Position numbers and translations under genes: made by a program
Origin: Candidatus Mediterraneibacter intestinavium
GTDB taxonomy: Bacteria; Bacillota; Clostridia; Lachnospirales; Lachnospiraceae
Length of the DNA stretch: 42,515 nt
Reading direction: 5' to 3'
Assembly (NCBI GenBank): GCA_019119205.1
Contig: DWXK01000036.1
Span: forward strand, 1 to 42,515
The notes under the pieces: model-generated
Told to the model about the DNA's origin: nothing
Seen by the model: the letters and a program-made list of their open reading frames with translations, nothing else
Database searches by the model: none
Part shown: piece by piece, positions 31,477-39,128 of the stretch
Layout: every line of letters begins with the position of its first letter
Numbering within the stretch: the stretch's first letter is position 1

Positions 31477-32130
31477 ATGAAACAGGATATGACCCTCAAT
31501 CTTTTGATACAGATCGCGCACGGACTTGCAGAACATTTCGGTCCCCAGTGCGAGATCGCCATACACGACGTCACACGGGACCTCTCCAATACTATCGTCC
31601 ATATCGAAAACGGTCAGGTGTCCGGCAGAGGAGACGGCGACAGCGCCTCCAACGTCGTCCTTGAAGCACTTCACACACCGCCCGAAGAACTGAAAGACCA
31701 GATCGCATATCTGACCCGGACGGAAGACGGGAAAGCTCTGAAATCCAGTTCCCTCTATATCCGCGACGAGGCGGGCAGGCTGAAGTATATCTTTTCTGTC
31801 AACTATGACATCGCCTCCCTCAAGGCGGTAGATGAACTGATCCAGGGGCTCATCACCACACAGCCGGGAAAGAAAGATGAACAGACCGGCCCCGCCGTGC
31901 CGAAGATCCCGCACACTGTCACCGAACTCCTGGACTCCCTGATCGACCACGCCATCGCCGAGATCGGGAAGCCGGTGGTCATGATGACCAAAGAGGACAA
32001 GATCAAAGTCGTCCACTATCTCAACGAAGCAGGTGCCTTCCTCATCACCAGGTCTGGCGACCGCGTCGCATCTGTTCTCGGCATCTCAAAATTCACACTC
32101 TACAAATACATGGAGAGCAGCCCGGAATGA
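31477..32130 (+). CDS. YheO-like PAS domain transcriptional regulator
   Basis: A 217-residue regulator with a YheO-type PAS domain (about 5-115, including the segment LIQIAHGLAEHFGPQCEIAIHD) and a C-terminal helix-turn-helix (about 165-217, VASVLGISKFTLYKYM). PAS domains of this type sense small molecules and the helix-turn-helix binds DNA. The start is at 31477, with GGAG seven bases upstream; an ATG 17 codons earlier has no ribosome site and lies at the promoter. It is divergent from NCS1/hydantoinase, so those genes are its likely targets. Confidence 0.9.
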   Translation: MKQDMTLNLLIQIAHGLAEHFGPQCEIAIHDVTRDLSNTIVHIENGQVSGRGDGDSASNVVLEALHTPPEELKDQIAYLTRTEDGKALKSSSLYIRDEAGRLKYIFSVNYDIASLKAVDELIQGLITTQPGKKDEQTGPAVPKIPHTVTELLDSLIDHAIAEIGKPVVMMTKEDKIKVVHYLNEAGAFLITRSGDRVASVLGISKFTLYKYMESSPE

Positions 32131-32170
32131 GCATATCCGTCAGAACCTGGCACGCGATATGTAAGTAGCA

Positions 32171-32221
32171 CAGGTCCATGCAAAAGGGGCAGGTCCCTTT
32201 TCGCATGGACCTGCCCCTTTT
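32171..32221. terminator. bidirectional terminator with two competing folds (dispersed repeat copy A)
   Basis: Fold 1: AAAAGGGGCAGGTCC (32182-32196) pairs perfectly over 15 bases with 32207-32221. Fold 2: 32171-32188 pairs with 32195-32213 (18 pairs, one bulge). The two exclude each other. It serves the convergent regulator and ECF S-component genes. Confidence 0.85.
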
Positions 32222-32243
32222 ATGCACTTCTGAGATTCTCTCC

Positions 32244-32804
32244 TTACTCTTTTGTAAGGCTTCCTTTCTTTGATCTTGTCTTGCTGTAAAGTACAAGAAG
32301 GATCGTTCCGATCACACCTGCGGACACCGCATTGCTGATCGCTGCCACAACACCCTGGGTAAACACAAGGTTTGCCGGCTCAGCATAGACGACAATGTCA
32401 AGCACCGGAGCAACGACAACCCAGGAGATCACATTGGCAACAACCTGGTAAATGTTGAACCTCAGGATATCTTTTCCCCCGAACTCACCCTCTTCCACTT
32501 TCAGTTTCGGATAGACAAGTCCTGTGATAAAGCAGGTCAGACCACTGGCTACAACCCAGCTCCACCACGGGGAACCATACTGGATCGCATCAGACAGCCC
32601 GTGCCCGATCAGCCCAATGAGACCGCCGGCGATCGGTCCGAACAGAGCGCCGAAAAACGCACCCACACCGTAAGCCGTCTTGATATCCGTCTCCGGGATA
32701 CCTGTAGGGATCTTCACATACATGAACAGCACGATAAACAGTGCAGCTCCCAGACCCGTCGCAACGATGGTCTTTGTCTTGAAATCAAACATTTTTTTCT
32801 CCAT
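32244..32804 (-). CDS. ECF transporter substrate-binding (S) component, UPF0397 family
   Basis: A 186-residue membrane protein with about five to six helices. The N-terminal helix contains GLGAALFIVLFMYVKIP, and FGALFGPIAGGLIGLIGHGLSDA is typical of S components of energy-coupling-factor importers, here of the UPF0397 group. S components bind the vitamin or nucleoside-like substrate. The T and ATPase components are encoded upstream in the same operon. The substrate is not known; linkage to SAM hydrolases hints at an adenosine- or methionine-related compound (inference). Ribosome site GGAGGAAGG. Confidence 0.9.
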   Translation of the reverse strand: MEKKMFDFKTKTIVATGLGAALFIVLFMYVKIPTGIPETDIKTAYGVGAFFGALFGPIAGGLIGLIGHGLSDAIQYGSPWWSWVVASGLTCFITGLVYPKLKVEEGEFGGKDILRFNIYQVVANVISWVVVAPVLDIVVYAEPANLVFTQGVVAAISNAVSAGVIGTILLVLYSKTRSKKGSLTKE

Positions 32805-32850
32805 TTGTACCTTCCTCCTCTTAGATAAATGGTAGTAAGTAAAACCTGTC

Positions 32851-32926
32851 TCCGGCGGCTGTTCGCCGGAAACTGTATCAACAGCGCCGCCCGCCTGCCG
32901 AGATCTTCCCAGCAGGATGCTGCGCT
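32851..32926 (-). promoter_or_regulatory. structured RNA segment ahead of the S-component gene
   Basis: Two stems on the minus strand: an outer AGCGC/GCGCT (32883-32887 with 32922-32926) enclosing CCTGC/GCAGG (32894-32898 with 32912-32916), then TCCGGCG/CGCCGGA (32851-32870). No T-run follows, so it is not a clear terminator. It matches no riboswitch I know. Confidence 0.4.
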
Positions 32927-32949
32927 ATCAATCTCATCTCACAGACTTC

Positions 32950-33795
32950 TCAGTCTTTTGTAAATTTCACGGTCCACTCCGGTCCATAGGAAAGCCCGTA
33001 CTTCTCGCAGAAGCTTCCCTGGGTCACCGCAAGGGCAACTTTCATGAGTTCATTATTATAGATCATCGGCTCTCCTTTTCCTGCAAAGCCGAAACTCTTG
33101 TGGAACAGCACAGTCTCGTCAAACATCACCCTGCCTTCGCAGCTTACCACCGTATGGATCTTATCTCCGTACTCAAATCCCGCGCTGTTGAACGCTTTCA
33201 GCGGGATGTTGGTCCACAGGTTTCCGAAGTTCGGATCGTTGATCTCGAAGATACCTTCCACTTTTCCCGGTTCAATGGACGGCTCCAGGATCTCGTGCTC
33301 CACGATCTCCTCCACCGGATACTCCGGTCCGACCCCCTCGAAATCGATGATCCCGCTGGCAAGGCGCGCCGCCGTATAGCCGAACAGGTCCCTGCCGTGA
33401 AAGATCGCCACTTCCTCTGTCCCTTTTCCTCTCAGACGGTTCACGGTCTCGTCGATCTCCCGCACCGCTTCGATGCCGATAAATCTCTTCACATGGGTCA
33501 GGGAACCGTTATCCGGGGATACTACATAGTGTCCGCTCTTTGTCTTTGCCACGCAGGCACGGCGGCTGGTCCCCACTCCCGGGTCCACCACAGAGACGTA
33601 GATCGTCCCCTCCGGCCAGAACGGCAGGCTCTGGTACAGACGGTAGCTTGCGCTCCACGTATCATACTGGGGCAGTTCGTGGGTCCCGTCCATGATCTCA
33701 AGTTCGCGGTCCACGCATTTCACTACACCGTACATAGAGCTGACCGCCCCTTCTTTATAAGTAAAATCAGTCTGGAATACCAGAATCGGTTTCAT
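32950..33795 (-). CDS. SAM hydrolase (DUF62, adenosyl-transferring), paralogue 1
   Basis: A 281-residue DUF62 protein. The family splits S-adenosylmethionine with water into adenosine and methionine. The Asp-Arg-His triad proposed for hydrolases is present: D71 and R78 in VVDPGVGTSRR (seven apart, as in PH0463) and H133 in FHGRD. D10 in FQTDF begins the family fold. The start is at 33795, about ten bases after AAAGGAG; the longer frame is not supported. It lies between ecfT and the S-component gene. A paralogue begins the same operon. Confidence 0.92.
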   Translation of the reverse strand: MKPILVFQTDFTYKEGAVSSMYGVVKCVDRELEIMDGTHELPQYDTWSASYRLYQSLPFWPEGTIYVSVVDPGVGTSRRACVAKTKSGHYVVSPDNGSLTHVKRFIGIEAVREIDETVNRLRGKGTEEVAIFHGRDLFGYTAARLASGIIDFEGVGPEYPVEEIVEHEILEPSIEPGKVEGIFEINDPNFGNLWTNIPLKAFNSAGFEYGDKIHTVVSCEGRVMFDETVLFHKSFGFAGKGEPMIYNNELMKVALAVTQGSFCEKYGLSYGPEWTVKFTKD

Positions 33796-33866
33796 AATAT
33801 TTTTCTCCTTTTTAATCAAAATATTTATTTCACAGCAAGGATGTCTGTTCCGCTGCAGTTCCCGTT

Positions 33867-34700
33867 TCAAACAAACGGATTATAAAATCTGGATCCGTTC
33901 ACAAAGAACGACACGCAGATCGATCCGGCCAGCACCGCTGCTGAAAAGATCATCGCCAGATAATCATTTCGCCCAAGCTGTCTCCCCACATACCATGTTC
34001 TCTTCTTATGCTTCCCGAACCCGCGCAGATCCATGGCATTGCTGATCAGTTCGATCCGGTCAAGCGTTGTAAAGATCAGGGGGACAAAAATATTCATCAT
34101 ATTCTTCACCCGGGTTCCCAGCTTCTCTTTTTTTGAGAGGTCCAGCCCCCTGCTCTGCTGTGCCAGGGAAATATCCTGATAGTCCCTGATCATGTCCGGA
34201 AAATAGCGGAGCGTCAGCGCCAGAGCATATGCCGCCTTATAGCTCACCCCGATCCGGTTTAAGGACGCCGCGAACTCGCTGGGGTTTGTGGTCAGCAGAA
34301 AGATGATCCCAAGCGGGATCCCTGACGCGTACTTCAGGATCTTCGTCACCTGATACAGGATCTGCTCCAGCGTCACCGTGTACCGGCTGTTAAACCGGAA
34401 GATCTCATGGGTAGTCCCGTAGATTTCCGTCCCGTACTGAGGGCTGAACAGATACGTCAGGACGAAGTTCAGCAGGAGGAATACTCCCACATAGATCATC
34501 ATTGTCCGCACCTGCCGGAACGTGATCCCGGACATCTTAAAAAAGCAGAACGAGAGCACCAGGACAAAAATGATATACCGGATATCATAGGAAAACATGA
34601 CCGAAAACGTCAGGCATATGAAAGCCACCAGCTTTGTCAGCCCGGACAGGTTGTAGATAAAATTGTCCCTGTCAATATAGTCAAACAGTTTCGATTTCAT
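33867..34700 (-). CDS. ecfT: ECF transporter transmembrane (T) component
   Basis: A 277-residue EcfT/CbiQ-type membrane protein with about five to six helices. The cytoplasmic coupling region contains AYALALTLRYFPDMIRDYQDISLAQQSRG, including the A-R-G type motif (QQSRG) that docks on the ATPases. The start is taken at 34700, overlapping the ATPase gene by 20 bases, because AGAGGGGG lies about ten bases upstream. It joins the fused ATPase to the S component. Confidence 0.92.
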   Translation of the reverse strand: MKSKLFDYIDRDNFIYNLSGLTKLVAFICLTFSVMFSYDIRYIIFVLVLSFCFFKMSGITFRQVRTMMIYVGVFLLLNFVLTYLFSPQYGTEIYGTTHEIFRFNSRYTVTLEQILYQVTKILKYASGIPLGIIFLLTTNPSEFAASLNRIGVSYKAAYALALTLRYFPDMIRDYQDISLAQQSRGLDLSKKEKLGTRVKNMMNIFVPLIFTTLDRIELISNAMDLRGFGKHKKRTWYVGRQLGRNDYLAMIFSAAVLAGSICVSFFVNGSRFYNPFV

Positions 34701-36414
34701 TCTGCCGTGTCCCCCTCTCATGATCGATAAAGTTCTGTACAAAAGAGGACGGATCCTCAATCCCCGCCTTCAGGGCAAGTTCATACAGCGAAGTCACCTT
34801 CAGGTTCGCCTGCTCCGCGACCTTCTCATCCGTCAGGATCTCAACCGCGCTGGCGTCTCCGATCTTCTTCCCGCCTGAGATCACGATGGCATGGGGCGTG
34901 TACTCCAGCATCAGATGCATGTCGTGGGTGATCATGATGATGGTCACTCCCCGGCTGTTCAGGCTCTTTAAAAATTCCATGATCTCAGTGTAATGATGGT
35001 AATCCTGTCCCGCCGTAGGTTCATCCAGGATCAGGATCTGCGGGTCCAGGACAAGCACGGACGCGATGGTCACACGCTTTTTCTGTCCAAAACTTAAGGC
35101 AGACACCGGCCATTTCTTGAACGGCGCGAGCCCGCAGATCTTCAGTGCGCTGTCCACCTTCGGCTCGATCTCTTCCTCCGGGACGCCCCGGATCCTTAAG
35201 CCCAGCGCCACCTCGTCATAGATCATGGGCTTACAGATCATCTGGTTCGGGTTCTGCATGACATAGCCGATCTTCGCCGAACGCTCTTTGATCGTCCAGT
35301 CTGCCATATCTTCCCCACTGTAACGGAGTTTTCCCTGATCCTCTTTTACAAATCCGCAGATCACCTTGGCAAGTGTACTCTTCCCGGCGCCGTTTGTGCC
35401 TACTATACTGACCATCTCACCTTCCCGGATCTGAAAACTGATGTCCTGGAGGATCTTTCTCTTTTTCGTATACTGAAAACTGATATGGTCTGCCTCCAGG
35501 ATCGCCGGGCGTTCCGGCTGCCCTTCCTTTTTCTTCTGCGCCCTGCTCCATTCAAGCAGAGGCTCCCGGATCTTATCCACATCGAGGGTATCAAGCCGGC
35601 CCGCATGCATTTCGGGCGTAACTTTGATCCCCGCATATTTCATCGCCGTTACATAGAGGGGCTCCCGGATCCCAAGCGCCGGAAGGATATCCGCCGCCAT
35701 CAGTTCGTCCGGAGCCATGTCCGCCACGATCCGTCCTTCACTGACCACGATCACCCGGTCCACATCCCGGTACAGCACATCTTCCAGCCTGTGCTCGATG
35801 ATGATGACCGTCTTTTCCTCTTCCTTCCACACCCGGTCGATCAGGTCGATCGCCGTCTTCCCTGTGGCAGGATCCAGATTCGCCAACGGCTCGTCAAAGA
35901 GCAGGATGTCCACATCGTCCACCATAACACCGGCAAAGGAAACTCTCTGTTTCTGTCCGCCGGAGAGTTCAAACGGCGACGATCTCAGAAGTTCTCCCAT
36001 ATCCACGATATCGGTCACTTTCTGTACCGTCTCTTTCATCCTGCCCAGTTCAACACAGTCATTTTCCAGGGCAAACGCCACATCTTCTCCCACCGTCAGC
36101 CCGATAAACTGCCCGTCCGAATCCTGGAGCACCGTCCCCACCATCTTAGACAGCTGGAAAATATCTTTCTCCTTTGTCTCCTGCCCCATGATCTTAAGGC
36201 TTCCTTTGATCTCTCCTTTATAGGAAAAGGGGATCAGTCCGTTCAGACAGTGTCCCAGGGTGCTCTTTCCGCTCCCGCTGGGTCCTACAAGAAGGACCTT
36301 CTCTCCCTTATAGATCGCCAGGTTGATGTCATGCAGGGTAGGCTCCGCCTGACTGAAATACTGGAACTGAAAATCTTTAAACTCGATCACCGGAGTTTTT
36401 TCCTTACTGCTCAT
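34681..36414 (-). CDS. fused double ATPase (A component) of an ECF transporter
   Basis: A 577-residue protein with two ABC ATPase domains in one chain, taking the place of the usual EcfA1-EcfA2 pair. Domain 1: P-loop GPSGSGKST (44-52), signature LSGGQ (150-154), Walker B DEP (174-176), switch H208. Domain 2: P-loop GTNGAGKST (339-347), signature LSFGQ (440-444), DEP (464-466), switch H497. The LSFGQ signature departs from LSGGQ at the third position, so the two ATP sites may not be equal. It overlaps the GNAT gene upstream and ecfT downstream, showing tight co-translation. Confidence 0.95.
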   Translation of the reverse strand: MSSKEKTPVIEFKDFQFQYFSQAEPTLHDINLAIYKGEKVLLVGPSGSGKSTLGHCLNGLIPFSYKGEIKGSLKIMGQETKEKDIFQLSKMVGTVLQDSDGQFIGLTVGEDVAFALENDCVELGRMKETVQKVTDIVDMGELLRSSPFELSGGQKQRVSFAGVMVDDVDILLFDEPLANLDPATGKTAIDLIDRVWKEEEKTVIIIEHRLEDVLYRDVDRVIVVSEGRIVADMAPDELMAADILPALGIREPLYVTAMKYAGIKVTPEMHAGRLDTLDVDKIREPLLEWSRAQKKKEGQPERPAILEADHISFQYTKKRKILQDISFQIREGEMVSIVGTNGAGKSTLAKVICGFVKEDQGKLRYSGEDMADWTIKERSAKIGYVMQNPNQMICKPMIYDEVALGLRIRGVPEEEIEPKVDSALKICGLAPFKKWPVSALSFGQKKRVTIASVLVLDPQILILDEPTAGQDYHHYTEIMEFLKSLNSRGVTIIMITHDMHLMLEYTPHAIVISGGKKIGDASAVEILTDEKVAEQANLKVTSLYELALKAGIEDPSSFVQNFIDHERGTRQNEIETV

Positions 36415-37201
36415 CCTTCTTTCCTCCGTTCGTCAGCATCGCCCAGTCCCCGATCTTGCGAAATCCGAGCCTGGTATACAGATTGTCCTCTTCCCCGCGC
36501 AGACTGATCAGGCAGGGCGTCTTCCCCTTCTCCATGATATCCAGGCACAGACGGCTGACGATCTGTCCTGCCAGATGCCTGCCCCTGTATTCCGCCGCAG
36601 TTGCGATCCCTCCGATCATCACCGTGGCACTGCTCTGCGCCGCACTGTTGCCGTGGGATACGATCACACCGTTCTCACGGATCACATAGTGTACCCCGAA
36701 GCCGTTTCGGATCCGGTCCTCTATCATCTCCTCCGATGTATACATATGAGCGATCTCCGGGATTCCCTGGATAAAATGGAAAATCTCCGCCGCATCCTCC
36801 ACCCGGGCTGTCTCCGGCTCTACCGAAGCCTCCTCCAGGCAGGATGCATCTTCCAGGGCATAGAACCCTTTCTTCTCAAAACAGTGATCCGTCAGAAGCC
36901 TTCCTGCCACGCTCACAGCCTCCGGTTTCCCCATGACCACATCCGGAAGGAACGTCCCGAACAGCTGCTCAAGGAAGTCCGTGTTCGTCCGGTCATCCTC
37001 ACAGAAGATCAGGAGATTTCTGTAAAAGCGAAGATAGACGCCCACGCATTCTCCGCCTTCCACTTCGGCATACACATCCTGAACATCACTGTCAAATCCC
37101 AGGTCCTCTATATCCGCAAGGATAAAGGTGTTATATACCGGTTCCTTCTTCAGATAAGAAACCAGCATTTCTCTGTCTTTTTCCGTACACTGAATTATCA
37201 T
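36404..37201 (-). CDS. GNAT-family N-acetyltransferase
   Basis: A 265-residue protein. The C-terminal half (about 130-260) is a GNAT fold. The acetyl-CoA loop is in TAAEYRGRHLAGQIV, and YTRLGFRKIGDWAML is the closing motif. The N-terminal 120 residues are a less conserved domain, as in other two-domain GNATs. It transfers an acetyl group to an amine; the substrate is unknown. It lies between a SAM hydrolase gene (five-base gap) and the ECF ATPase gene (11-base overlap), so it belongs to the operon and may modify the imported compound (inference). Confidence 0.88.
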   Translation of the reverse strand: MIIQCTEKDREMLVSYLKKEPVYNTFILADIEDLGFDSDVQDVYAEVEGGECVGVYLRFYRNLLIFCEDDRTNTDFLEQLFGTFLPDVVMGKPEAVSVAGRLLTDHCFEKKGFYALEDASCLEEASVEPETARVEDAAEIFHFIQGIPEIAHMYTSEEMIEDRIRNGFGVHYVIRENGVIVSHGNSAAQSSATVMIGGIATAAEYRGRHLAGQIVSRLCLDIMEKGKTPCLISLRGEEDNLYTRLGFRKIGDWAMLTNGGKKDEQ

Positions 37202-37206
37202 AAACG

Positions 37207-38067
37207 CTAATCCTCATAAACCAGACGCGGCGCTTTCCGGATCGTGATCCTCCAGTTCGTCCCCGTCCCGATATTATATGCCCTCGCAAAGCTTCCCTGA
37301 TTGATCGCCACTGCCATGCAGTCCAGGCTGTTCACGTAGACGAGCGGCTCTCCCACATACACGTCCGCAAAGCTTTTCGCGTAAACAAGGATGTTCTTGT
37401 AGAGCGTCCTCGTCTCGTTCTCAATGCTGATCTCAACCCTTCCGCCGTGTTTCACACCCAGCTTCAGGAACATCTCCCTGGGGATGTTGGTCCAGAGGCT
37501 TCCGAACCTGACGTCGAGGACGTCGATCGTCCCGCTGACCTTTTCCCCGTCATAAACCGCCTCTACGACCGGGAGTTCGATCACACTGTCCGCCTCGACT
37601 TCCGGTCCCACCTGCTCAAAAGTGATCACTCCGGAGGCAAGCTTCGCGCCGGTGTAGGCATAGATATCCCTTCCGTGGAACGTATAGCTCTCCCCTGAGT
37701 TCGGCAGGCGGTTCACGCTCTCGTCGATCACCCGTGCAGACTCGATGCCGATGATACGCTTCACATGGGTCAGAGTCCCGTTGTCCGGAGTGACGATGTA
37801 CTGTCCTGTCTTCGTCCTGACCACGATACTCCTTCTGGTGGATCCCACTCCCGGATCCACAACACTCACAAACACCGAACCTTCCGGCCAGTAGCTCACT
37901 GTCTGGATCAGGCGGTAGGACGCCTCCCAGATATCGTACTGAGGGATCTCATGGGTCAGGTCTGAGATATTCAGGTCCTGGCTCACACCATAGGCAACCC
38001 CGTACATTGCGCTGACCGCTCCGTCTGCAGTTCCAAAGTCTGACTGTAAAATTAGTGGTTTCATCAT
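37207..38067 (-). CDS. SAM hydrolase (DUF62, adenosyl-transferring), paralogue 2
   Basis: A 286-residue DUF62 protein, clearly related to paralogue 1 in the same operon (shared SAMYGV-type, DPGVG, TPDNGTLTHVKR and FHGRD segments). The hydrolase triad is present: D71, R78 and H131. It is the first gene of the operon, with a perfect TTGACA-N17-TATACT promoter. The start at 38067 has AAGGA eight bases upstream. A second ATG follows at once. The longer frame to 38154 would begin upstream of the predicted start point and is rejected. Confidence 0.92.
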   Translation of the reverse strand: MMKPLILQSDFGTADGAVSAMYGVAYGVSQDLNISDLTHEIPQYDIWEASYRLIQTVSYWPEGSVFVSVVDPGVGSTRRSIVVRTKTGQYIVTPDNGTLTHVKRIIGIESARVIDESVNRLPNSGESYTFHGRDIYAYTGAKLASGVITFEQVGPEVEADSVIELPVVEAVYDGEKVSGTIDVLDVRFGSLWTNIPREMFLKLGVKHGGRVEISIENETRTLYKNILVYAKSFADVYVGEPLVYVNSLDCMAVAINQGSFARAYNIGTGTNWRITIRKAPRLVYED

Positions 38068-38125
38068 TTCTTCTTTCCTTTTCTCGCTAAGGCGCCCGCA
38101 CTTCCACGGGTCCTTGCATTCCTCA

Positions 38126-38154
38126 AGTATAAATATTTTATAAAAATGTGTCAA
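38126..38154 (-). promoter_or_regulatory. strong sigma-A promoter of the SAM hydrolase/ECF operon
   Basis: TTGACA (38149-38154), 17-base spacer, TATACT (38126-38131), minus strand. It starts about 50 bases ahead of the first gene. The leader has a small CCCG/CGGG hairpin but no SAM-riboswitch-like fold. Confidence 0.8.
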
Positions 38155-38213
38155 GACCGCAGCCGGAACAGATGCCGGATGGATCGATCCCGGTTCCTGC
38201 GTGAAAAACAGAC

Positions 38214-38242
38214 TACACAGGACAGCACATTTGTGCTAGAAT
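38214..38242 (+). promoter_or_regulatory. promoter of the 87-residue gene with an overlapping palindrome
   Basis: TACACA (38214-38219), 17-base spacer, TAGAAT (38237-38242) with TGC extended -10. The palindrome AGCACA-TT-TGTGCT (38224-38237) fills the spacer. A second, TTGATATATATCAA, lies at 38283-38296 ahead of the ribosome site. Confidence 0.5.
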
Positions 38243-38313
38243 AACCATATTCTTATCTGAAGAAAACACTCAAAGAACTGCATTGATATATATCAAAGAA
38301 AGGACGGTCCCAC

Positions 38314-38577
38314 ATGTTCCGACTCTGGGGAAAAGAATTCAAAGACAACAGAATGCTGCGCGACACCGTGATCTGCGATGAGACGGACGACACACGCACT
38401 CACAAGATCTTCAACGCACTGGATGAGATCTGCTACGAATTTGACCTGAGCAAGCCGATCTGGCTTGATTCAACGATCAGCGAATTCAAGAGACACGCAA
38501 AGGCACGGTTCTATCAGGATAATTTTGTAGATTCCATCGATTTTGACTATCTGGAGATACAGATCATCGAAGAATAG
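38314..38577 (+). CDS. small uncharacterised protein (87 residues)
   Basis: An 87-residue acidic, soluble protein that I do not recognise. It starts MFRLWGKEFKDNRML, has no signal peptide or membrane helix, and ends in an acidic stretch (DFDYLEIQIIEE). The segment IWLDSTISEFKRHAKARFYQDNF is amphipathic. Ribosome site AAAGGACG lies about nine bases upstream, it has its own promoter with palindromes, and a strong terminator follows. These signals support a real, separately regulated gene. No function is claimed. Confidence 0.8.
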   Translation: MFRLWGKEFKDNRMLRDTVICDETDDTRTHKIFNALDEICYEFDLSKPIWLDSTISEFKRHAKARFYQDNFVDSIDFDYLEIQIIEE

Positions 38578-38603
38578 ACGCCTTCCGCCGCGCCATAATA
38601 TTC

Positions 38604-38654
38604 AGGGCATGCCGCACAGGGGAATAACTCCCGCGTGCGGCACGCCCTCTTTTT
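38604..38654 (+). terminator. rho-independent terminator after the 87-residue gene
   Basis: AGGGCATGCCGCAC (38604-38617) pairs with GTGCGGCACGCCCT (38635-38648), one mismatch, followed by five T. Confidence 0.85.
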
Positions 38655-38658
38655 ATCT

Positions 38659-39057
38659 CTATTTCCCGTTCTCCAGGAACAGCTTCCTTGTGATGAAATT
38701 GTAGACCATGACCACGCCGGTGGCGCCGATCTTTGAGATCATGTAGAAGATCCCGAGCAGGTCCACCGCGACCCACATGACAAGCTGATTGATCCCCAGT
38801 CCAATGATGCTCAGCACGATAAACACCGCAAAGTCCTGCGTCTTGCTGCGGTCCCCTGACACATCAAACACCCACTTCACGCTGAGGATGTAATTATAGA
38901 TCACCGAAACGGTAAACGACACCGCGCTCGATATCAGATAATCGACCCCAAACGCTTCCGTCAGGAAGATCATGATCCCGTAATCTATCACAAAGGCAGA
39001 ACCTCCAACAAACGCGAATCGGATGATCTGCCGCAGCAGAGAAGTCTTCTTGTCCAA
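38659..39057 (-). CDS. GtrA-family membrane protein
   Basis: A 132-residue protein with four predicted membrane helices. The opening LRQIIRFAFVGGSAFVIDYGI and the segment VIYNYILSVKWVF are typical of GtrA, thought to flip or assist lipid-linked sugars made by a neighbouring GT2 enzyme. The GT2 gene lies 71 bases upstream on the same strand, the usual GtrA-GtrB pairing. The polymer modified (for example a teichoic acid or surface glycan) cannot be told from sequence. Confidence 0.92.
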   Translation of the reverse strand: MDKKTSLLRQIIRFAFVGGSAFVIDYGIMIFLTEAFGVDYLISSAVSFTVSVIYNYILSVKWVFDVSGDRSKTQDFAVFIVLSIIGLGINQLVMWVAVDLLGIFYMISKIGATGVVMVYNFITRKLFLENGK

Positions 39058-39128
39058 AATATACAGCTCCTTTATCAGTTATCCTCATCCGGAATTTTCC
39101 CATCCGGTATTTCGTGAGAAATCCCCTC

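Noticed and set aside
32950-38067. Fluorinase or chlorinase identity for the DUF62 proteins
   Set aside because: Both keep the Asp-Arg-His triad of the SAM hydrolases, and nothing in the context suggests halogen metabolism.
38068-38125. SAM riboswitch ahead of the SAM hydrolase operon
   Set aside because: The predicted leader is only about 50 bases with one small hairpin, too short and simple for any SAM riboswitch class.
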